Shown: positions 7,605 through 18,155, counted from the first letter of the stretch. The stretch: 64,000 nt of DNA from Microcystis elabens FACHB-917 (GCF_014698445.1 NZ_JACJSZ010000004.1:62001-126000); one strand, 5' to 3'. Numbers and translations are program-made. The notes: generated by a model from the letters alone, not told the origin.

Positions 7605-10550
7605 TCAGGCGGCCAGTTCGGCAATTGCCACTTCCTCGACGCTTGGGCAGGTACAGACGAGGTTGCGGTCACCGAAGGCATTGTCGACGCGGGCGACGGC
7701 CGGCCAGAACTTGGCCTGCCGCTGGCTCTCCCCGGCGGGGAAGGCCGCCTCGCTGCGGCTGTAGGCCCGATCCCAGCGGTCGGCGGTGACGGCCGCCAGG
7801 GTGTGGGGCGCCTGCTTCAGCGGGTTGTCGAGGGGGTCGGCGGCGCCGGTCTCGATGGCCCAGGCCTCACGGCGGATCCCCTCCATGGCCGCGCAGAAAC
7901 GTTCGATCTCGGGCAGGGATTCGCTCTCGGTGGGCTCCACCATCACCGTGCCCGCCACGGGCCAGCTGACGGTGGGAGCATGGAAGCCGTAGTCCATCAG
8001 CCGCTTGGCCAGATCATCCACCTCCAGGCCGCTGCTGCGCTTGAGCGGTCGTAGGTCGAGGATGCACTCATGGGCCACCCGGCCGCCCCGGCCCCGGTAG
8101 AGCACCGGGAAGTGGGGCTCGAGACGCTCGGCGATCAGGTTGGCCGCCAGAAGGGCCACCTGGCTGGCGGTGCGCAGCCCCGAGCCACCCATCATGCGGA
8201 TGTACATCCAGCTGATCGGCAGGATGCCCGCACTGCCCAGCGGCGCCGCCGACACCGGGCCGATGGCCTGATCCGGCGCGGGCTGACCGGCGGCGGCCAG
8301 GGGATGGGACGGCAGGAACGGCACCAGGTGGGCCGCCACACCGATCGGTCCCACCCCGGGCCCGCCGCCACCGTGGGGGATGCAGAAGGTCTTGTGGAGG
8401 TTGAGGTGACAGACGTCGGCGCCGTACAGGCCGGGCCTGCAGAGGCCGACCTGGGCGTTGAGGTTGGCGCCGTCCAGGTACACCTGACCGCCGTGGTCGT
8501 GCACCACCTGGCAGATGCGGCGGATGCCGGTCTCGAACACCCCGTGGGTGGAGGGGTAGGTGACCATCAGGGCCGCCAGGTCGGCGGCGTGGGCGGCCGC
8601 CTTGGCCTCCAGGTCGGCGATGTCGATGTTGCCCTGGACGTCGCAGGCCACCGCCACGACCCGCATGCCCGCCATCACGGCACTGGCAGGATTGGTGCCG
8701 TGGGCGCTGGTGGGGATCAGGCACACCTGGCGATGGCCCTCGCCCCGGCTGCGGTGCCAGGCCCGGATCACCATCAGACCGGCGTACTCCCCCTGGGAGC
8801 CTGCGTTGGGCTGCAGCGACACCCCCGCGAAGCCGGTGATGGCCCCCAGCCAGGCCTCCAGATCGGCCACCAGGGCGGCGTAGCCGGCGGTCTGGTCGGC
8901 GGGGGCGAAGGGATGGATCTGGGCGAAGGCCGGCCAGCTCACCGGCGCCAGCTCGGCCGCGGCATTCAGCTTCATCGTGCAGCTGCCCAGGGGGATCATC
9001 CCGTGGACCAGTGACAGGTCCTTGCTCACCAGCCGCTGGATGTAGCGCAGCAGTTCCGTCTCGCTGCGATAGCGATGGAACACCTCCTGCCGCAGCCAGG
9101 GGCCGTCGCGCAGGGGGACCCCCTCGAGCAGCTCCGCCAGGGGCCGGGCCTGCAGGGTGGACAGGCCGGCCCGCAAGGCCGCCTGGGCCGCCGCCGCGGC
9201 GGCGGCATCCGGCGCCAGGGCCGCCAGGAGGACGGCCAGTTCCTCGGGCGTGGAGAGTTCGTCGAGGCTGATGGCCAGGGCGGCCGCGCCGTCGTCGCCG
9301 CGCACCCCGAAGCGGAGGTTGAAGCCGGCCGCCACGGCCCGCTGGCGAAGGGCGGGGGCCTCGGCGCTGCGCACCACCACCGTGTCGAAGCCGGCCCCCG
9401 GGTCGGCCGGCAGGCCGAGGGCGTCGAGGGCGAGCACCAGTCCCTGCCGCAGAACCGGCAGGCGACGGGCGATGGCCTCGAGGCCATCGGGGCCGTGATG
9501 GACCGCATAGAAGCTCGCCATCACGGCGAGCAGCACCTGGGCGGTGCAGATGTTGCTGGTGGCCTTGTCGCGGCGGATGTGCTGCTCCCGCGTCTGCAGG
9601 GCCAGGCGCAGGGCCGGGTTCCCCTCCGCATCCTTCGACTGCCCCACCAGGCGGCCCGGGATCTGACGCTTGTAGTCCTCCCGGGTGGCGAAGAAGGCGG
9701 CGTGGGGCCCGCCGAACCCCATCGGCACCCCATAGCGCTGCAGGCTGCCGACGGCGATGTCGGCGCCGAGCCCACCGACCGGAGCCAGCAACGCCTGGGC
9801 CAGGGGATCCACCGCCACCGTGCTGATCACCCCGCCGGAGCGGGCCGCCGCCAGCAGCGCCGAGGGATCCCAGAGCCGGCCCTCGACCCCCGGCAGCTGC
9901 AGCAGCAGGCCGAACACGTCCTCGCCCAGCACTGCCTCGGGGCTGTCCGCGGCAGCTTCGGCGTCGAATGTCGCGATGGTGATCCCCAGGGGTTCGGCCC
10001 GGGTGCGGAGCACGGCCAGGGTCTGGGGCAGGACGGCCCGGTCCACCAGGAAGCGGCGGGCGCCGCCGCGGTTCGTGACCGCCGCCGCCATCGCCATCGC
10101 CTCGGCGGCGGCGGTGGCCTCGTCCAGCAGGGAGGCGTTGGCGATGGGCAGACCGGTCAGTTCACTGACCAGGGTCTGGAAATTGAGCAGGGCCTCCAGC
10201 CGCCCCTGGGCGATCTCCGCCTGATAGGGGGTGTAGGCGGTGTACCAGCTGGGATTTTCCAGCACATGGCGCTGGATCAGAGCTGGCGTCGCCGTGCCGT
10301 GATAACCCAGGCCGATCAGGCTGCGCAGCACCTGGTTTCGGGAGGCCAGGTCACCCAGCTCCTTCAGGGCCTGGGCCTCCGGGCAGGGCAGCGGCAGGCC
10401 GGCCCCGGCCTCCTCGGCCGTCAGCAGGATGTCGGCAGGAACGACCTCGGCCGCCAGCTGATCGAGGGAATCAAGGCCGAGCTCCGCCAGCATGCGCTGC
10501 TGATCCTCGGGATCCGGACCGAGATGCCGGACGAGGAAGGGGGCTGACAC
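7605..10550 (-). CDS. gcvP: Glycine dehydrogenase (decarboxylating), P-protein of the glycine cleavage system
   Basis: A 981-residue PLP enzyme that decarboxylates glycine and passes the aminomethyl group to the lipoyl arm of GcvH. In cyanobacteria this serves photorespiratory glycine and one-carbon supply. The length is that of the fused homodimeric P-protein, with the two paralogous halves in one chain. The PLP-binding lysine is in [18 protein letters not shown] at about residue 720, with the glycine-rich loop directly after it. The N-terminal FLVRHLGP motif near residue 5 confirms the start at 10550. It follows gcvH by 38 bases on the same strand. The T-protein gene (gcvT) and the L-protein are not in the window. 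Confidence 0.97.
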   Translation of the reverse strand: MSAPFLVRHLGPDPEDQQRMLAELGLDSLDQLAAEVVPADILLTAEEAGAGLPLPCPEAQALKELGDLASRNQVLRSLIGLGYHGTATPALIQRHVLENPSWYTAYTPYQAEIAQGRLEALLNFQTLVSELTGLPIANASLLDEATAAAEAMAMAAAVTNRGGARRFLVDRAVLPQTLAVLRTRAEPLGITIATFDAEAAADSPEAVLGEDVFGLLLQLPGVEGRLWDPSALLAAARSGGVISTVAVDPLAQALLAPVGGLGADIAVGSLQRYGVPMGFGGPHAAFFATREDYKRQIPGRLVGQSKDAEGNPALRLALQTREQHIRRDKATSNICTAQVLLAVMASFYAVHHGPDGLEAIARRLPVLRQGLVLALDALGLPADPGAGFDTVVVRSAEAPALRQRAVAAGFNLRFGVRGDDGAAALAISLDELSTPEELAVLLAALAPDAAAAAAAQAALRAGLSTLQARPLAELLEGVPLRDGPWLRQEVFHRYRSETELLRYIQRLVSKDLSLVHGMIPLGSCTMKLNAAAELAPVSWPAFAQIHPFAPADQTAGYAALVADLEAWLGAITGFAGVSLQPNAGSQGEYAGLMVIRAWHRSRGEGHRQVCLIPTSAHGTNPASAVMAGMRVVAVACDVQGNIDIADLEAKAAAHAADLAALMVTYPSTHGVFETGIRRICQVVHDHGGQVYLDGANLNAQVGLCRPGLYGADVCHLNLHKTFCIPHGGGGPGVGPIGVAAHLVPFLPSHPLAAAGQPAPDQAIGPVSAAPLGSAGILPISWMYIRMMGGSGLRTASQVALLAANLIAERLEPHFPVLYRGRGGRVAHECILDLRPLKRSSGLEVDDLAKRLMDYGFHAPTVSWPVAGTVMVEPTESESLPEIERFCAAMEGIRREAWAIETGAADPLDNPLKQAPHTLAAVTADRWDRAYSRSEAAFPAGESQRQAKFWPAVARVDNAFGDRNLVCTCPSVEEVAIAELAA

Positions 10551-10588
10551 GAGCGTTCGGGGTGGAGGTGGCGGGATCCTAAGGACAA

Positions 10589-10978
10589 TCAGCCCGCCTG
10601 CACCTTGGCCCCGTAGGTGGCGGCATCCATCAGGGCGTCGAGCTCAGCGGGGGCCCCCGGCCGCACCAGCAGCAGCCAGCCCTCCCCGTACGGATCGTTC
10701 TGGAGCTCCTCGGGGCTGGCCAGGACCGCCTCGTTGCGGGCCTCCACCGTGCCGCTCACCGGGGCCATCAGGTCCTCGACCGCCTTGACCGATTCGACGC
10801 TGCCGAAGCTCGTGCCCTTCGCGAGCGCGGCCCCCACCGCCGGCAGCTCGACGAAGACGATGTCCCCCAGCTGATCGACAGCGAAGGAGCTGATGCCGAG
10901 CCGCACCAGGTCGCCCTCCTGGCGCACGTACTCATGGCTCTCGGAGTAGCGGCAGTCGTCGGGGAAGGTGTGCGCCAA
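10589..10978 (-). CDS. gcvH: Glycine cleavage system H protein
   Basis: A 129-residue lipoyl carrier that shuttles the aminomethyl group between the P, T and L proteins. The lipoylated lysine is K65 in [12 protein letters not shown], and the flanking YSESHEYVR and [10 protein letters not shown] blocks are typical. The length is normal for the family. It lies 27 bases downstream of the PLP-dependent lyase-like gene and 38 bases upstream of gcvP, all on the minus strand, so the three are probably one transcript. I looked for a glycine riboswitch ahead of gcvH, but the 27-base gap leaves no room for one. Confidence 0.97.
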   Translation of the reverse strand: MAHTFPDDCRYSESHEYVRQEGDLVRLGISSFAVDQLGDIVFVELPAVGAALAKGTSFGSVESVKAVEDLMAPVSGTVEARNEAVLASPEELQNDPYGEGWLLLVRPGAPAELDALMDAATYGAKVQAG

Positions 10979-11005
10979 GGCCGGTGCGATGCGGAGGAGC
11001 GGCTT

Positions 11006-12319
11006 TCAGTCTGCCTGCGCCAGGGCCGCCAGGGCCCGCTCCAGGGCCAGGGCCACGTGGCCGTGGTGGGTGCCGCCCTGGGCGTAGAGCACCCAGGGCT
11101 CCCGAAGGGGCGCGTCGGCGGAGAACTCACTGGTGCTGCCGTCGATGAACGTGCCGCCCGCCATCACCAGATCGCTGGCGTAGCCCGGCATGGGGGCCGG
11201 CACCGGATCGAGGTGGGCCCCCACCGGGGAGCACCGCTGAAACGCCCGGCAGACGGCGATCAGCCGGTCGGGATGGCCGAGCCGCACCGCCTGGATCACG
11301 TCACTGCGCTCGGCCCCGGCGACGGGGTTCACCGGGTAGCCCAGGCCGCCGAACACCTCGGCCACCAGATCGGCGCCGATCAGGGCTTCGGCCACCATCT
11401 GGGGGGCCAGGAACAGCCCCTGGAACAGCAGCCGGTACTGGTCGAAGCCGGTGCCACCCTCGCTGCCGATGCCCGGCGCGGTGAGCCGGCAGCAGGCCAT
11501 CTCCACCAGCTCCCGGCGGCCGGCCACGTACCCCCCCGTGGGCGCGATGGTGCCACCGAGGTTCTTGATCAGGGAGCCGGCCATCAGGTCGGCCCCCACG
11601 GCGGTGGGCTCCAGCTCCTGCACCAGCTCGCCGTAGCAGTTGTCGACGAAGCAGACGCAGTCCGGCCGCAGCGCCCGCACGCGTTCGCAGAGGCGGCCGA
11701 TGGCGGCCACCGACAGCGACGGGCGCCAGCTGTAGCCGCAGCTGCGCTGGATCAGCACCATCCGGGTCTCGGGGGCCAGGGCGTCCTCCAGGCCCGCCTG
11801 GTCCACCCGGCCGTCGGGGGTGAGGGGGAGCTCGTCGTAGGTGATGCCGAACTCGGCCAGGGACCCCTGGCCGTGGCCCCGCAGCCCGATCACCTCCTCG
11901 AGGGTGTCGTAGGGGCGGCCGGTGAGCGCCAGCAGGCGGTCCCCGGGCCGCAGCACCCCGAACAGGGCGGCGGTGATGGCATGGGTGCCGCTGACGAACT
12001 GGAGCCGCACGGCGGCGGCCTCGGCCTGCAGCACCCGGGCGAAGACCCGATCCAGCACCTCCCGGCCCAGGTCGCCGTGGCCGTAGCCGCTGACCGAGGC
12101 GAAGTGATGCACGCCGAGCCGTTCGGCGGCGAAGGCCTCCAGCACCCGGGCCAGCCGGGGCCGCACGGCGGCGGTGCGGCGGGCCGCCACCGGCGCCAGC
12201 CGCTCGAGGGCGGCGGCGACCGCATCGGCCGCGGCGTCGCCCATGGCGTCGGCCGGGCCAGCCATGCCAGCCGGGCCGGGACACACCTGCTCCAAAGCCC
12301 CTGGACCAGCGGAGTTCAC
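11006..12319 (-). CDS. PLP-dependent methionine gamma-lyase family protein (aluminium-resistance family)
   Basis: A 437-residue fold-type I PLP enzyme of the family annotated as 'cystathionine beta-lyase-like, aluminium resistance'. The fold is supported by the segment RLQFVSGTHAI, the aspartate-containing VCFVDNCYGE, and the likely Schiff-base lysine in AGSLIKNLGG, followed by TIAPTGGY. The substrate of this family is not firmly established. A sulfur amino acid is inferred from homology. The frame begins at GTG 12319; in-frame ATGs at 12265 and 12244 are alternatives, and the first 25 residues are Ala/Gly/Pro-rich and may not be translated. It is the first gene of a probable operon with gcvH and gcvP, divergent from a desaturase 74 bases away. 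Confidence 0.9.
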   Translation of the reverse strand: MNSAGPGALEQVCPGPAGMAGPADAMGDAAADAVAAALERLAPVAARRTAAVRPRLARVLEAFAAERLGVHHFASVSGYGHGDLGREVLDRVFARVLQAEAAAVRLQFVSGTHAITAALFGVLRPGDRLLALTGRPYDTLEEVIGLRGHGQGSLAEFGITYDELPLTPDGRVDQAGLEDALAPETRMVLIQRSCGYSWRPSLSVAAIGRLCERVRALRPDCVCFVDNCYGELVQELEPTAVGADLMAGSLIKNLGGTIAPTGGYVAGRRELVEMACCRLTAPGIGSEGGTGFDQYRLLFQGLFLAPQMVAEALIGADLVAEVFGGLGYPVNPVAGAERSDVIQAVRLGHPDRLIAVCRAFQRCSPVGAHLDPVPAPMPGYASDLVMAGGTFIDGSTSEFSADAPLREPWVLYAQGGTHHGHVALALERALAALAQAD

Positions 12320-12393
12320 TCTGCCATCGCCGCCGTGGGTGAGGATGGGTCATCGAATCTCAGATCCCTTCCGTCCTTCCACCGGAGAACCGC

Positions 12394-13389
12394 TTGGTCG
12401 CACGATCCGAGTCACCCCGATCCGGCCGGAGCGCCGAGAGCGCCAGGACCGTCCGCGTTCCCTGGCCGGAGGCCAGCCATTCCCGCAAGAAGGCCCAGCT
12501 GCTGGCGGCCATGGAACGGCCCCGGCCGCCCCTGCCGGCGAACCAGCGCAAGTTCAAGAGCGGCACCACCGGCTTCATGCTGGCCATCCACGTGGGGGCG
12601 GTCGTCGCCCTGCTGCCCCGCTTCTGGAGCCTCCAGGGGGTGATCGTGCTGGCGGTCCTCTACTGGGCCACGGTGCTGGGGGTGACGCTCGGGCTGCACC
12701 GGCTGGTGGCGCATCGGGGCTTCGAGGCGCCCCGCTGGGTGGAGCGGCTGCTGGTGCTGATGGGCACCCTGGCCTGCCAGAGCGGACCGATCGAATGGGT
12801 GGGCCTGCACCGGCACCACCATCTCTTCTCCGACCAGCCCAACGACCACCACGACGCCGCCCGGGGCCTGTGGTGGGCCCACAGCGAGTGGATGCTGCAC
12901 AGGATCCCGGCCCTCACCGAGATCCACCGCTTCACCGGCGACATGGAGAAGGATCCCTTCTACCGCTGGCTCGACCGCTGGTTCCTGCTGCTGCAGCTGC
13001 CCCTCGGGGCTGGCCTCTACTGGTACGGCAACTGGGCCGGAGTCCATGGCGGCGGCCTGGGGCTGGTGCTCTGGGGCATCCCGCTGCGGCTGGTACTCGT
13101 GTATCACGTCACCTGGCTGGTGAATTCGGCCACCCACGCCTTCGGCTACCGCAACTTCGACTGCCCCGACCGCTCCCGCAACTGCTGGTGGGTCGCGATC
13201 CTCACCTTCGGGGAGGGCTGGCACAACAACCACCACGCCTACCCCCACTCGGCCCGCCACGGACTGCGCTGGTTCGAGTTCGACATCACCTGGCAGCACA
13301 TCCGCGCCCTGCGGGCCCTCGGCCTGGCCAGGAAGGTGCGCATCGCCCCGGTCTTCGGCCGGCGCGCCGACGCGGCCACCGGCGCCTGA
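12394..13389 (+). CDS. DesC-like acyl-lipid (Delta9-type) fatty acid desaturase
   Basis: A 331-residue membrane di-iron desaturase. Histidine boxes are HRLVAHR (about residue 103), HRHHH (about residue 147) and HNNHH in [18 protein letters not shown] (about residue 278), the pattern of the DesC/OLE1 Delta9 class. The start chosen is a TTG at 12394 because it follows GGAGAA with suitable spacing, and no ATG occurs until 12511. The first 50 residues are polar and not conserved in the class. The ATG at 12511 would still leave all boxes and membrane spans intact. It is divergent from the PLP-lyase gene and ends two bases before the end of the convergent unknown gene. A close paralogue lies 0.9 kb downstream. 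Confidence 0.9.
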   Translation: MVARSESPRSGRSAESARTVRVPWPEASHSRKKAQLLAAMERPRPPLPANQRKFKSGTTGFMLAIHVGAVVALLPRFWSLQGVIVLAVLYWATVLGVTLGLHRLVAHRGFEAPRWVERLLVLMGTLACQSGPIEWVGLHRHHHLFSDQPNDHHDAARGLWWAHSEWMLHRIPALTEIHRFTGDMEKDPFYRWLDRWFLLLQLPLGAGLYWYGNWAGVHGGGLGLVLWGIPLRLVLVYHVTWLVNSATHAFGYRNFDCPDRSRNCWWVAILTFGEGWHNNHHAYPHSARHGLRWFEFDITWQHIRALRALGLARKVRIAPVFGRRADAATGA

Positions 13390-13390
13390 A

Positions 13391-14245
13391 TCAGGACGGG
13401 GCCGGGTCCGCAGCCTGCGGGATCGCCGCGCCGATCTCGCGACGGATGGCGGCCGCCAGGTCGTCCGGCGGCGGGCCGGCGCCGTCCCCCTGGAGTCGGC
13501 GGGCCCGCTGCCGCAGCAGCTCCAGGAAGCGGTCCGGGCCCAGCTCCTCCTCCCCGGCTGCCCCCAGGGCCGCCAGGGTTCGGCGCAGCTCGGGCAGCTC
13601 GGCGTCGAGCTCCACCGCCGTGTAGTCGCGCTGGCCGGCGATCACCTCGGCGAAGCGCTCGCGGCGCTGGCGCTTGGCCACCGGATAGGCCGCCATCAGC
13701 CGGTCGCGGCAGTCCCGCCAGGGCCGGCCGGCGGTGAGCAGCTGGGCCAGGGCGGCGCTGAGCCCCGCGGCCTCCGCCTCGCCGATGCGGAGATCGAAGC
13801 TGGCCGGCGGCTGGCGGAAGCCCACGAACACCTCCAGCAGGGCCCCGGGCCCCAGCACCCGCTGCTGCTCATCGCGCACCGGCAGGGCTGAACTGCACAG
13901 GGCTTCGAAGAGCTCGGGGTGGGCCGCCAGCAGGGTGCGCGCCGGAACCGGCTCCAGCCGGCCCCCGGGGGCGTGGGCCTCGAGCCACAGGTTGACGCTG
14001 CCCAGGGCCAGGAACACCTCCGGACCGGGGGAGGCCAGCTTGCCGTTGCGGAGCATCGAGAGCTGGGAGTTGTGAACCCGGCCCAGGTCGAGGGCCTCGG
14101 CCAGCATCGGCAGAACCCGGTGGGACCAGCCGTTGCGCTCGTGCCAGACCCGGATCAGGTGGGCGAAGGCGACGCGACCGGATACGAGTTCGTCTCGATA
14201 CCCCACACGATCAGGATTCGTATTGCTACCATTGTAGCCATCCAA
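13391..14245 (-). CDS. Conserved cyanobacterial protein with a helix-turn-helix-like N-terminal region, function unknown
   Basis: A 284-residue soluble protein. Residues from about 45 to 85 ([12 protein letters not shown], then [22 protein letters not shown]) look like a Cro/XRE-type helix-turn-helix with the recognition segment QLSMLRNGK. The rest is helical, with no catalytic motif that I recognise. The first 25 residues overlap an AT-rich stretch with a good -10-like element (TACAAT reading on the minus strand near 14236), so translation may really begin later, near [14 protein letters not shown]. The gene lies convergent to one desaturase and divergent from another with only 17 bases between starts. 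A regulatory role for the desaturases is a guess from position. Confidence 0.75.
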   Translation of the reverse strand: MDGYNGSNTNPDRVGYRDELVSGRVAFAHLIRVWHERNGWSHRVLPMLAEALDLGRVHNSQLSMLRNGKLASPGPEVFLALGSVNLWLEAHAPGGRLEPVPARTLLAAHPELFEALCSSALPVRDEQQRVLGPGALLEVFVGFRQPPASFDLRIGEAEAAGLSAALAQLLTAGRPWRDCRDRLMAAYPVAKRQRRERFAEVIAGQRDYTAVELDAELPELRRTLAALGAAGEEELGPDRFLELLRQRARRLQGDGAGPPPDDLAAAIRREIGAAIPQAADPAPS

Positions 14246-14262
14246 CAGGAGCCCGGTCCTTC

Positions 14263-15279
14263 ATGGCCGTCACCCCCCTCTCCCGCCCCGGCATCCAGCC
14301 GCTCGCCCCATCCGGGAGCCGCCGCGATGCCGGCACCAAGTCCCGCCACACCCGCCGCCCCGCCGCCATCAACCAGGGAGCCGATGCCCTGCTGCGGGCC
14401 CGCGCCCTGCACGAACCGCGCCGCGGCGAACCCCGGGGCGTCTCCCCCAGGGGCATCCGCTGGGGCACGATCGGCTTCATGGTGCTGATCCACATCCTGG
14501 CGGTGGTGGCCCTGCTGCCCCGCTTCTGGAGCCTGGAAGCCGTCGCGACCCTGCTGGTGATGTACTGGGTTACCGCCTGCCTGGGCGTGACGATCGGCTA
14601 CCACCGCCTGCTCAGCCACCGCTCCTTCCGCGTGCCCCTCTGGCTGGAGCGCTTCTTCGCCACCTGCGGCGCCCTCAGCTGCCAGCACGGGCCGATCGAC
14701 TGGGTCGGCCTGCACCGCCACCACCACAAATTTTCCGATACGGAAGCGGATCACCACGACAGCAACAAGGGCTTCTGGTGGTCCCACATGGCCTGGATGT
14801 TCGAGGAGATTCCCGCCATGGCCGCCGTGCCCAGGCTCACCGGCGACCTGGCCGCCGACCCCTACTACCGCTGGCTGAACAAGGGCTTCCTGCTGCTCCA
14901 GGTGCCGCTGGGTCTGCTGCTCTTCTGGATCGGCAGCGTCACCAGTGCCGGCGGCTGGGCCCTGGTGCTGTGGGGCATTCCCCTGCGCCTGGTGATCGTC
15001 TACCAGTGCACCTGGCTGGTCAATTCGGCTACCCACATGTGGGGCGAGGCCGTCCACGACAGCGGCGACAAGTCAAAGAACAACCCCTGGGTGGCGGCGC
15101 TCACCTTCGGGGAGGGCTGGCACAACAACCACCACGCCTACCCCCATTCGGCCCGCCACGGCTTCGGCCCCCGCCAGTTCGACCTCACCTGGCAGCACAT
15201 CCGCCTGATGCGTGCCCTGGGCCTGGCCACCCGGGTCCGCCTGCCCCGGGCCGCCGCCCCCACCGGCTCGATGGCGTAG
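14263..15279 (+). CDS. DesC-like acyl-lipid (Delta9-type) fatty acid desaturase, second copy
   Basis: A 338-residue paralogue of the desaturase at 12394-13389, alike from residue 65 onward. Boxes are HRLLSHR (about residue 117), HRHHH (about residue 154) and HNNHH in [18 protein letters not shown] (about residue 288). The N-terminal 60 residues are basic and unrelated to the other copy. ATG 14263 follows AGGAG at a workable distance. The upstream promoter must lie inside the first codons of the divergent gene, where the sequence is unusually AT-rich. Two DesC copies suggest one housekeeping and one condition-dependent enzyme, as in DesC1/DesC2 pairs acting at sn-1 and sn-2, but the sequence alone does not decide which is which. 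Confidence 0.92.
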   Translation: MAVTPLSRPGIQPLAPSGSRRDAGTKSRHTRRPAAINQGADALLRARALHEPRRGEPRGVSPRGIRWGTIGFMVLIHILAVVALLPRFWSLEAVATLLVMYWVTACLGVTIGYHRLLSHRSFRVPLWLERFFATCGALSCQHGPIDWVGLHRHHHKFSDTEADHHDSNKGFWWSHMAWMFEEIPAMAAVPRLTGDLAADPYYRWLNKGFLLLQVPLGLLLFWIGSVTSAGGWALVLWGIPLRLVIVYQCTWLVNSATHMWGEAVHDSGDKSKNNPWVAALTFGEGWHNNHHAYPHSARHGFGPRQFDLTWQHIRLMRALGLATRVRLPRAAAPTGSMA

Positions 15280-15320
15280 GCTGGTCGATCGGTTTTCAGA
15301 TGGCTCAGCCGGGCGTTGTC

Positions 15321-15782
15321 ATGGTCAAGAAGCGTGTGCAGGTGGTCCTGAGCGAGGACCTCTACCCACTGGGCAAGGATGGTGATCTGGTGGATGTGGC
15401 CCCCGGCTACGCCCGCAACTACCTCCTACCCACCGGCAAGGCCCTGGCCGTCACCGCGGCGGTCCTGCGCCAGGTGGAGCACCGCCGGGCTAAGGAGGCG
15501 GAACGCCAGGCTGCCCTGAAGGCCGAGGCTGTCGCCTTCCGCACCGCCCTCGACACCATCGGCCGCTTCACCGTCAAGAAGCAGACCGGCGGCGACGACG
15601 TCCTGTTCGGCACCGTCACCAACGGCGATGTGGCCGAGGTGATCGAGGCGGCCACCAAGAAGGAGGTCGACCGCCGCGCCATCACCGTTCCCGAGATCCA
15701 CCGCACCGGCTCCTACAAGGTGCAGGTCAAGCTGCACCCCGAAGTCCTCGCCGACGTCAACCTGGAAGTGGTCAGTTACTAA
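15321..15782 (+). CDS. rplI: 50S ribosomal protein L9
   Basis: A 153-residue large-subunit protein. The N-terminal rRNA-binding domain ([32 protein letters not shown]) and the long connecting helix ([17 protein letters not shown]) are clear, followed by the C-terminal domain ending [17 protein letters not shown] start it at ATG 15321 ([10 protein letters not shown]), because family members begin there. An in-frame ATG at 15300 would add seven residues. It is followed by dnaB on the same strand 117 bases on, the common rplI-dnaB order in picocyanobacteria. Confidence 0.95.
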   Translation: MVKKRVQVVLSEDLYPLGKDGDLVDVAPGYARNYLLPTGKALAVTAAVLRQVEHRRAKEAERQAALKAEAVAFRTALDTIGRFTVKKQTGGDDVLFGTVTNGDVAEVIEAATKKEVDRRAITVPEIHRTGSYKVQVKLHPEVLADVNLEVVSY

Positions 15783-15899
15783 TCGGCCAGCGGCGAACGC
15801 TTTTTCCCGCCACGGGCGCCAGCGTGAACACCCTCACCGGCGCCCGGTCCCGACCGATACGGCTTCCTTCCCCGTGAGTCGCCTACTGGTGTTGCGTCC

Positions 15900-17309
15900 A
15901 TGGTGAGTGTGCCCCTGGCTGGTTCTGACCCACCCCGGCCCGATGGGCCGAGGGCTCCGGTCCGGCGCGATGATCAGGCCGGCTTCGAGGCCCTGCCCGA
16001 TTCGGTCCCGCCCCAGAACCTGGAAGCGGAGGAGTCGGTCCTCGGCGGCATCCTGCTGGATCCCGACGCCATCGGCCGGGTCGCCGACGTGCTGCGGCCC
16101 GAGGCCTTCTATCTCGGCGCCCACCGCGAGATCTACCGCACCGCCCTGATGCTGCACAGCCAGGGCAAGCCCACCGACCTCACGGCCATGGCCGCCTGGC
16201 TGGCCGACACCGGCCAGCTGGAGAAGGTGGGCGGCAGCGCCCGGCTGGTGGAGCTGGTGGAGCGCACCCTCTCCACAGCCTCCATCGACCAGGTGGCACG
16301 CCTGGTGATGGACAAGCACCTGCGGCGGCAGCTGATCCGCTCCGCCAACGAGGTGATCCGGCTCGGCTTCGACCAGAGCAAGCCGATGGAGGAGGTGCTG
16401 GATGAGGCCGAGCAGAAGATCTTCGCCATCAGCCAGGAGAAGCCCACCGCCGGTCTCACCCCCACCGCCGAGATCCTCACCAGCACCTTCAACGAGATCG
16501 AGAGCCGCTCCCTCGGCACCGCCGTCGCCGGCATCCCCGTCAACTTCTACGACCTTGACGCCATCACCCAGGGCCTGCAGCGCAGCGACCTGATCATCGT
16601 CGCCGGACGGCCGGCCATGGGCAAGACGTCGATCGTGCTCAACATCGCCAAGAACGTGGCCCAGCTGCACCAGCTGCCGGTGTGCGTGTTCAGCCTGGAG
16701 ATGAGCAAGGAGCAGCTCACCTACCGCCTGCTGTCGATGGAGGTGGGCATCGAGAGCGGCCGCCTGCGCACCGGCCGGCTGCAGCAGGAGGAATGGCCCC
16801 TGCTGGGCCAGGGCATCAACAGCCTCGGCCAGCTGCCCCTGTTCATCGACGACAAGCCCAATTCCGGCGTGCTCGAGATGCGCTCCCTGTGCCGTCGCCT
16901 GATGGCCGAAACCGGCAAGGAGCTGGGCCTGATCGTGATCGATTACCTGCAGCTGATGGAGGGCAGCACCCCCGACAACCGCGTGCAGGAACTCTCCCGC
17001 ATCACCCGGGGCCTCAAGGGCATGGCCCGCGAGCTGCACGTTCCCGTGGTGGCCCTCTCCCAGCTCAGCCGTGGCGTCGAGTCCCGTACCAACAAGCGGC
17101 CGATGCTCAGCGACCTGCGGGAATCGGGTTCGATCGAGCAGGACGCCGACCTGGTGCTGATGATCTACCGCGACGAGTACTACAACCCCGAAACCGCCGA
17201 CCGCGGCATCACCGAAGTCATCGTCACCAAGCACCGCAACGGCCCCGTCGGCACCGTGAAACTGCTGTTCGAACCGCAGTTCACCCGTTTCCGCAATCTG
17301 GCGGCGTAG
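15900..17309 (+). CDS. dnaB: Replicative DNA helicase DnaB
   Basis: A 469-residue hexameric helicase that unwinds the chromosomal fork. The N-terminal domain begins PPQNLEAEESVLGGILLDPDAI. The RecA-like motor has Walker A GRPAMGKTS at about residues 236-244, Walker B in GLIVIDYLQLM, and the DnaB signature LSQLSRGVESR followed by LSDLRESGSIEQDAD. No intein interrupts the motor, although cyanobacterial dnaB genes often carry one. The ATG at 15900 gives a normal length. It follows rplI and is separated from mnmG by 12 kb of accessory genes. Confidence 0.97.
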   Translation: MVSVPLAGSDPPRPDGPRAPVRRDDQAGFEALPDSVPPQNLEAEESVLGGILLDPDAIGRVADVLRPEAFYLGAHREIYRTALMLHSQGKPTDLTAMAAWLADTGQLEKVGGSARLVELVERTLSTASIDQVARLVMDKHLRRQLIRSANEVIRLGFDQSKPMEEVLDEAEQKIFAISQEKPTAGLTPTAEILTSTFNEIESRSLGTAVAGIPVNFYDLDAITQGLQRSDLIIVAGRPAMGKTSIVLNIAKNVAQLHQLPVCVFSLEMSKEQLTYRLLSMEVGIESGRLRTGRLQQEEWPLLGQGINSLGQLPLFIDDKPNSGVLEMRSLCRRLMAETGKELGLIVIDYLQLMEGSTPDNRVQELSRITRGLKGMARELHVPVVALSQLSRGVESRTNKRPMLSDLRESGSIEQDADLVLMIYRDEYYNPETADRGITEVIVTKHRNGPVGTVKLLFEPQFTRFRNLAA

Positions 17310-17419
17310 ATCCGCTGCATCAATCTGCTGCCTTGCGGCGCTGTATGGGGATATCCGCCGTATGCGGCCAGGGGAAGGGCCCCTAGGGTTGACGAGGATG
17401 CCCTGGCGGAGATGACCTC

Positions 17420-18151
17420 GTGGAGATATCAGTGCAGCATCATTCCTTCTGGGTTTACGTTTTCACCTTTTTCGCCATCATTCTGGCGCGCTATCTCGCC
17501 ATGGCCGGCTTCGCCCACTGGCTTCTGTATCAGCGCCAGGAAGCCCGGGTCTCCATGCTCAATGACATCCAGCTGTCCGTCATCTCCGCCGTCATCTTCT
17601 CCCTGGCCACCGCCCTGGTTATGACGTTGCAGGAGCGGGGCCTGACCCGTCTGCACGGCCACATCGATGCCGAGAGCTGGTGGACCCTGCCGCTCAGTTA
17701 TGTGGCCGTGCTGGTGCTGCAGGATGCCTATTTCTACGCCACCCACCGGCTGTTCCATCAGCCGAAACTGTTCCCCTGGTTGCACCGGGGACACCACCGA
17801 TCCCGCCAACCCACCCCCTGGACCTCCTTCGCCTTCGACCCCCTCGAAGCCGTCGTTCAGGCCCTGTTCCTGATCGCCATCGTGATGCTGATCCCGCTGC
17901 ATTTCGCCACCCTGCTGGCGGTGCTCACCACGATGACGGTGTGGGCCGTGGTCAACCATCTGGGGCTGGAGGTGCTGCCGCTCGGCTTCCCCCACCACTG
18001 GCTGGGGCGCTGGCTGATCGGCCCCGCCCACCACTCCCTGCACCACCGGCGCCACAGCCACCATTTCGGGCTCTACTTCACCGTCTGGGACCGGGTGTGC
18101 GGCACCGAGGATCCCGCCTACGCCGCCTCGCTGCAGCCGCCGGCGCCATAG
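17420..18151 (+). CDS. Sterol desaturase / fatty acid hydroxylase superfamily protein
   Basis: A 243-residue membrane protein with about four hydrophobic spans and the eight-histidine di-iron pattern of the superfamily: HRLFH at about residue 112, HRGHHRS at about residue 124, NHL at about residue 179, and HHSLHHRRHSHHFG at about residue 200. Members hydroxylate or desaturate lipids, carotenoids or sterols at the membrane. No substrate can be assigned here. The start is GTG 17420, preceded by a weak GGCGGAG element. It stands alone after dnaB, with a 110-base gap that carries no other feature I can support, and converges with the isochorismatase-like gene. Confidence 0.88.
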   Translation: MEISVQHHSFWVYVFTFFAIILARYLAMAGFAHWLLYQRQEARVSMLNDIQLSVISAVIFSLATALVMTLQERGLTRLHGHIDAESWWTLPLSYVAVLVLQDAYFYATHRLFHQPKLFPWLHRGHHRSRQPTPWTSFAFDPLEAVVQALFLIAIVMLIPLHFATLLAVLTTMTVWAVVNHLGLEVLPLGFPHHWLGRWLIGPAHHSLHHRRHSHHFGLYFTVWDRVCGTEDPAYAASLQPPAP

Positions 18152-18155
18152 GCGA

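Noticed and set aside
10950-11010. Possible glycine riboswitch ahead of gcvH-gcvP.
   Set aside because: The gap to the upstream gene is only 27 bases, too short to hold the aptamer.
13391-14245. Assigning the HTH-like gene to a named regulator family.
   Set aside because: The helix-turn-helix look is confined to about 40 residues, and no family signature could be recalled, so no function was assigned.
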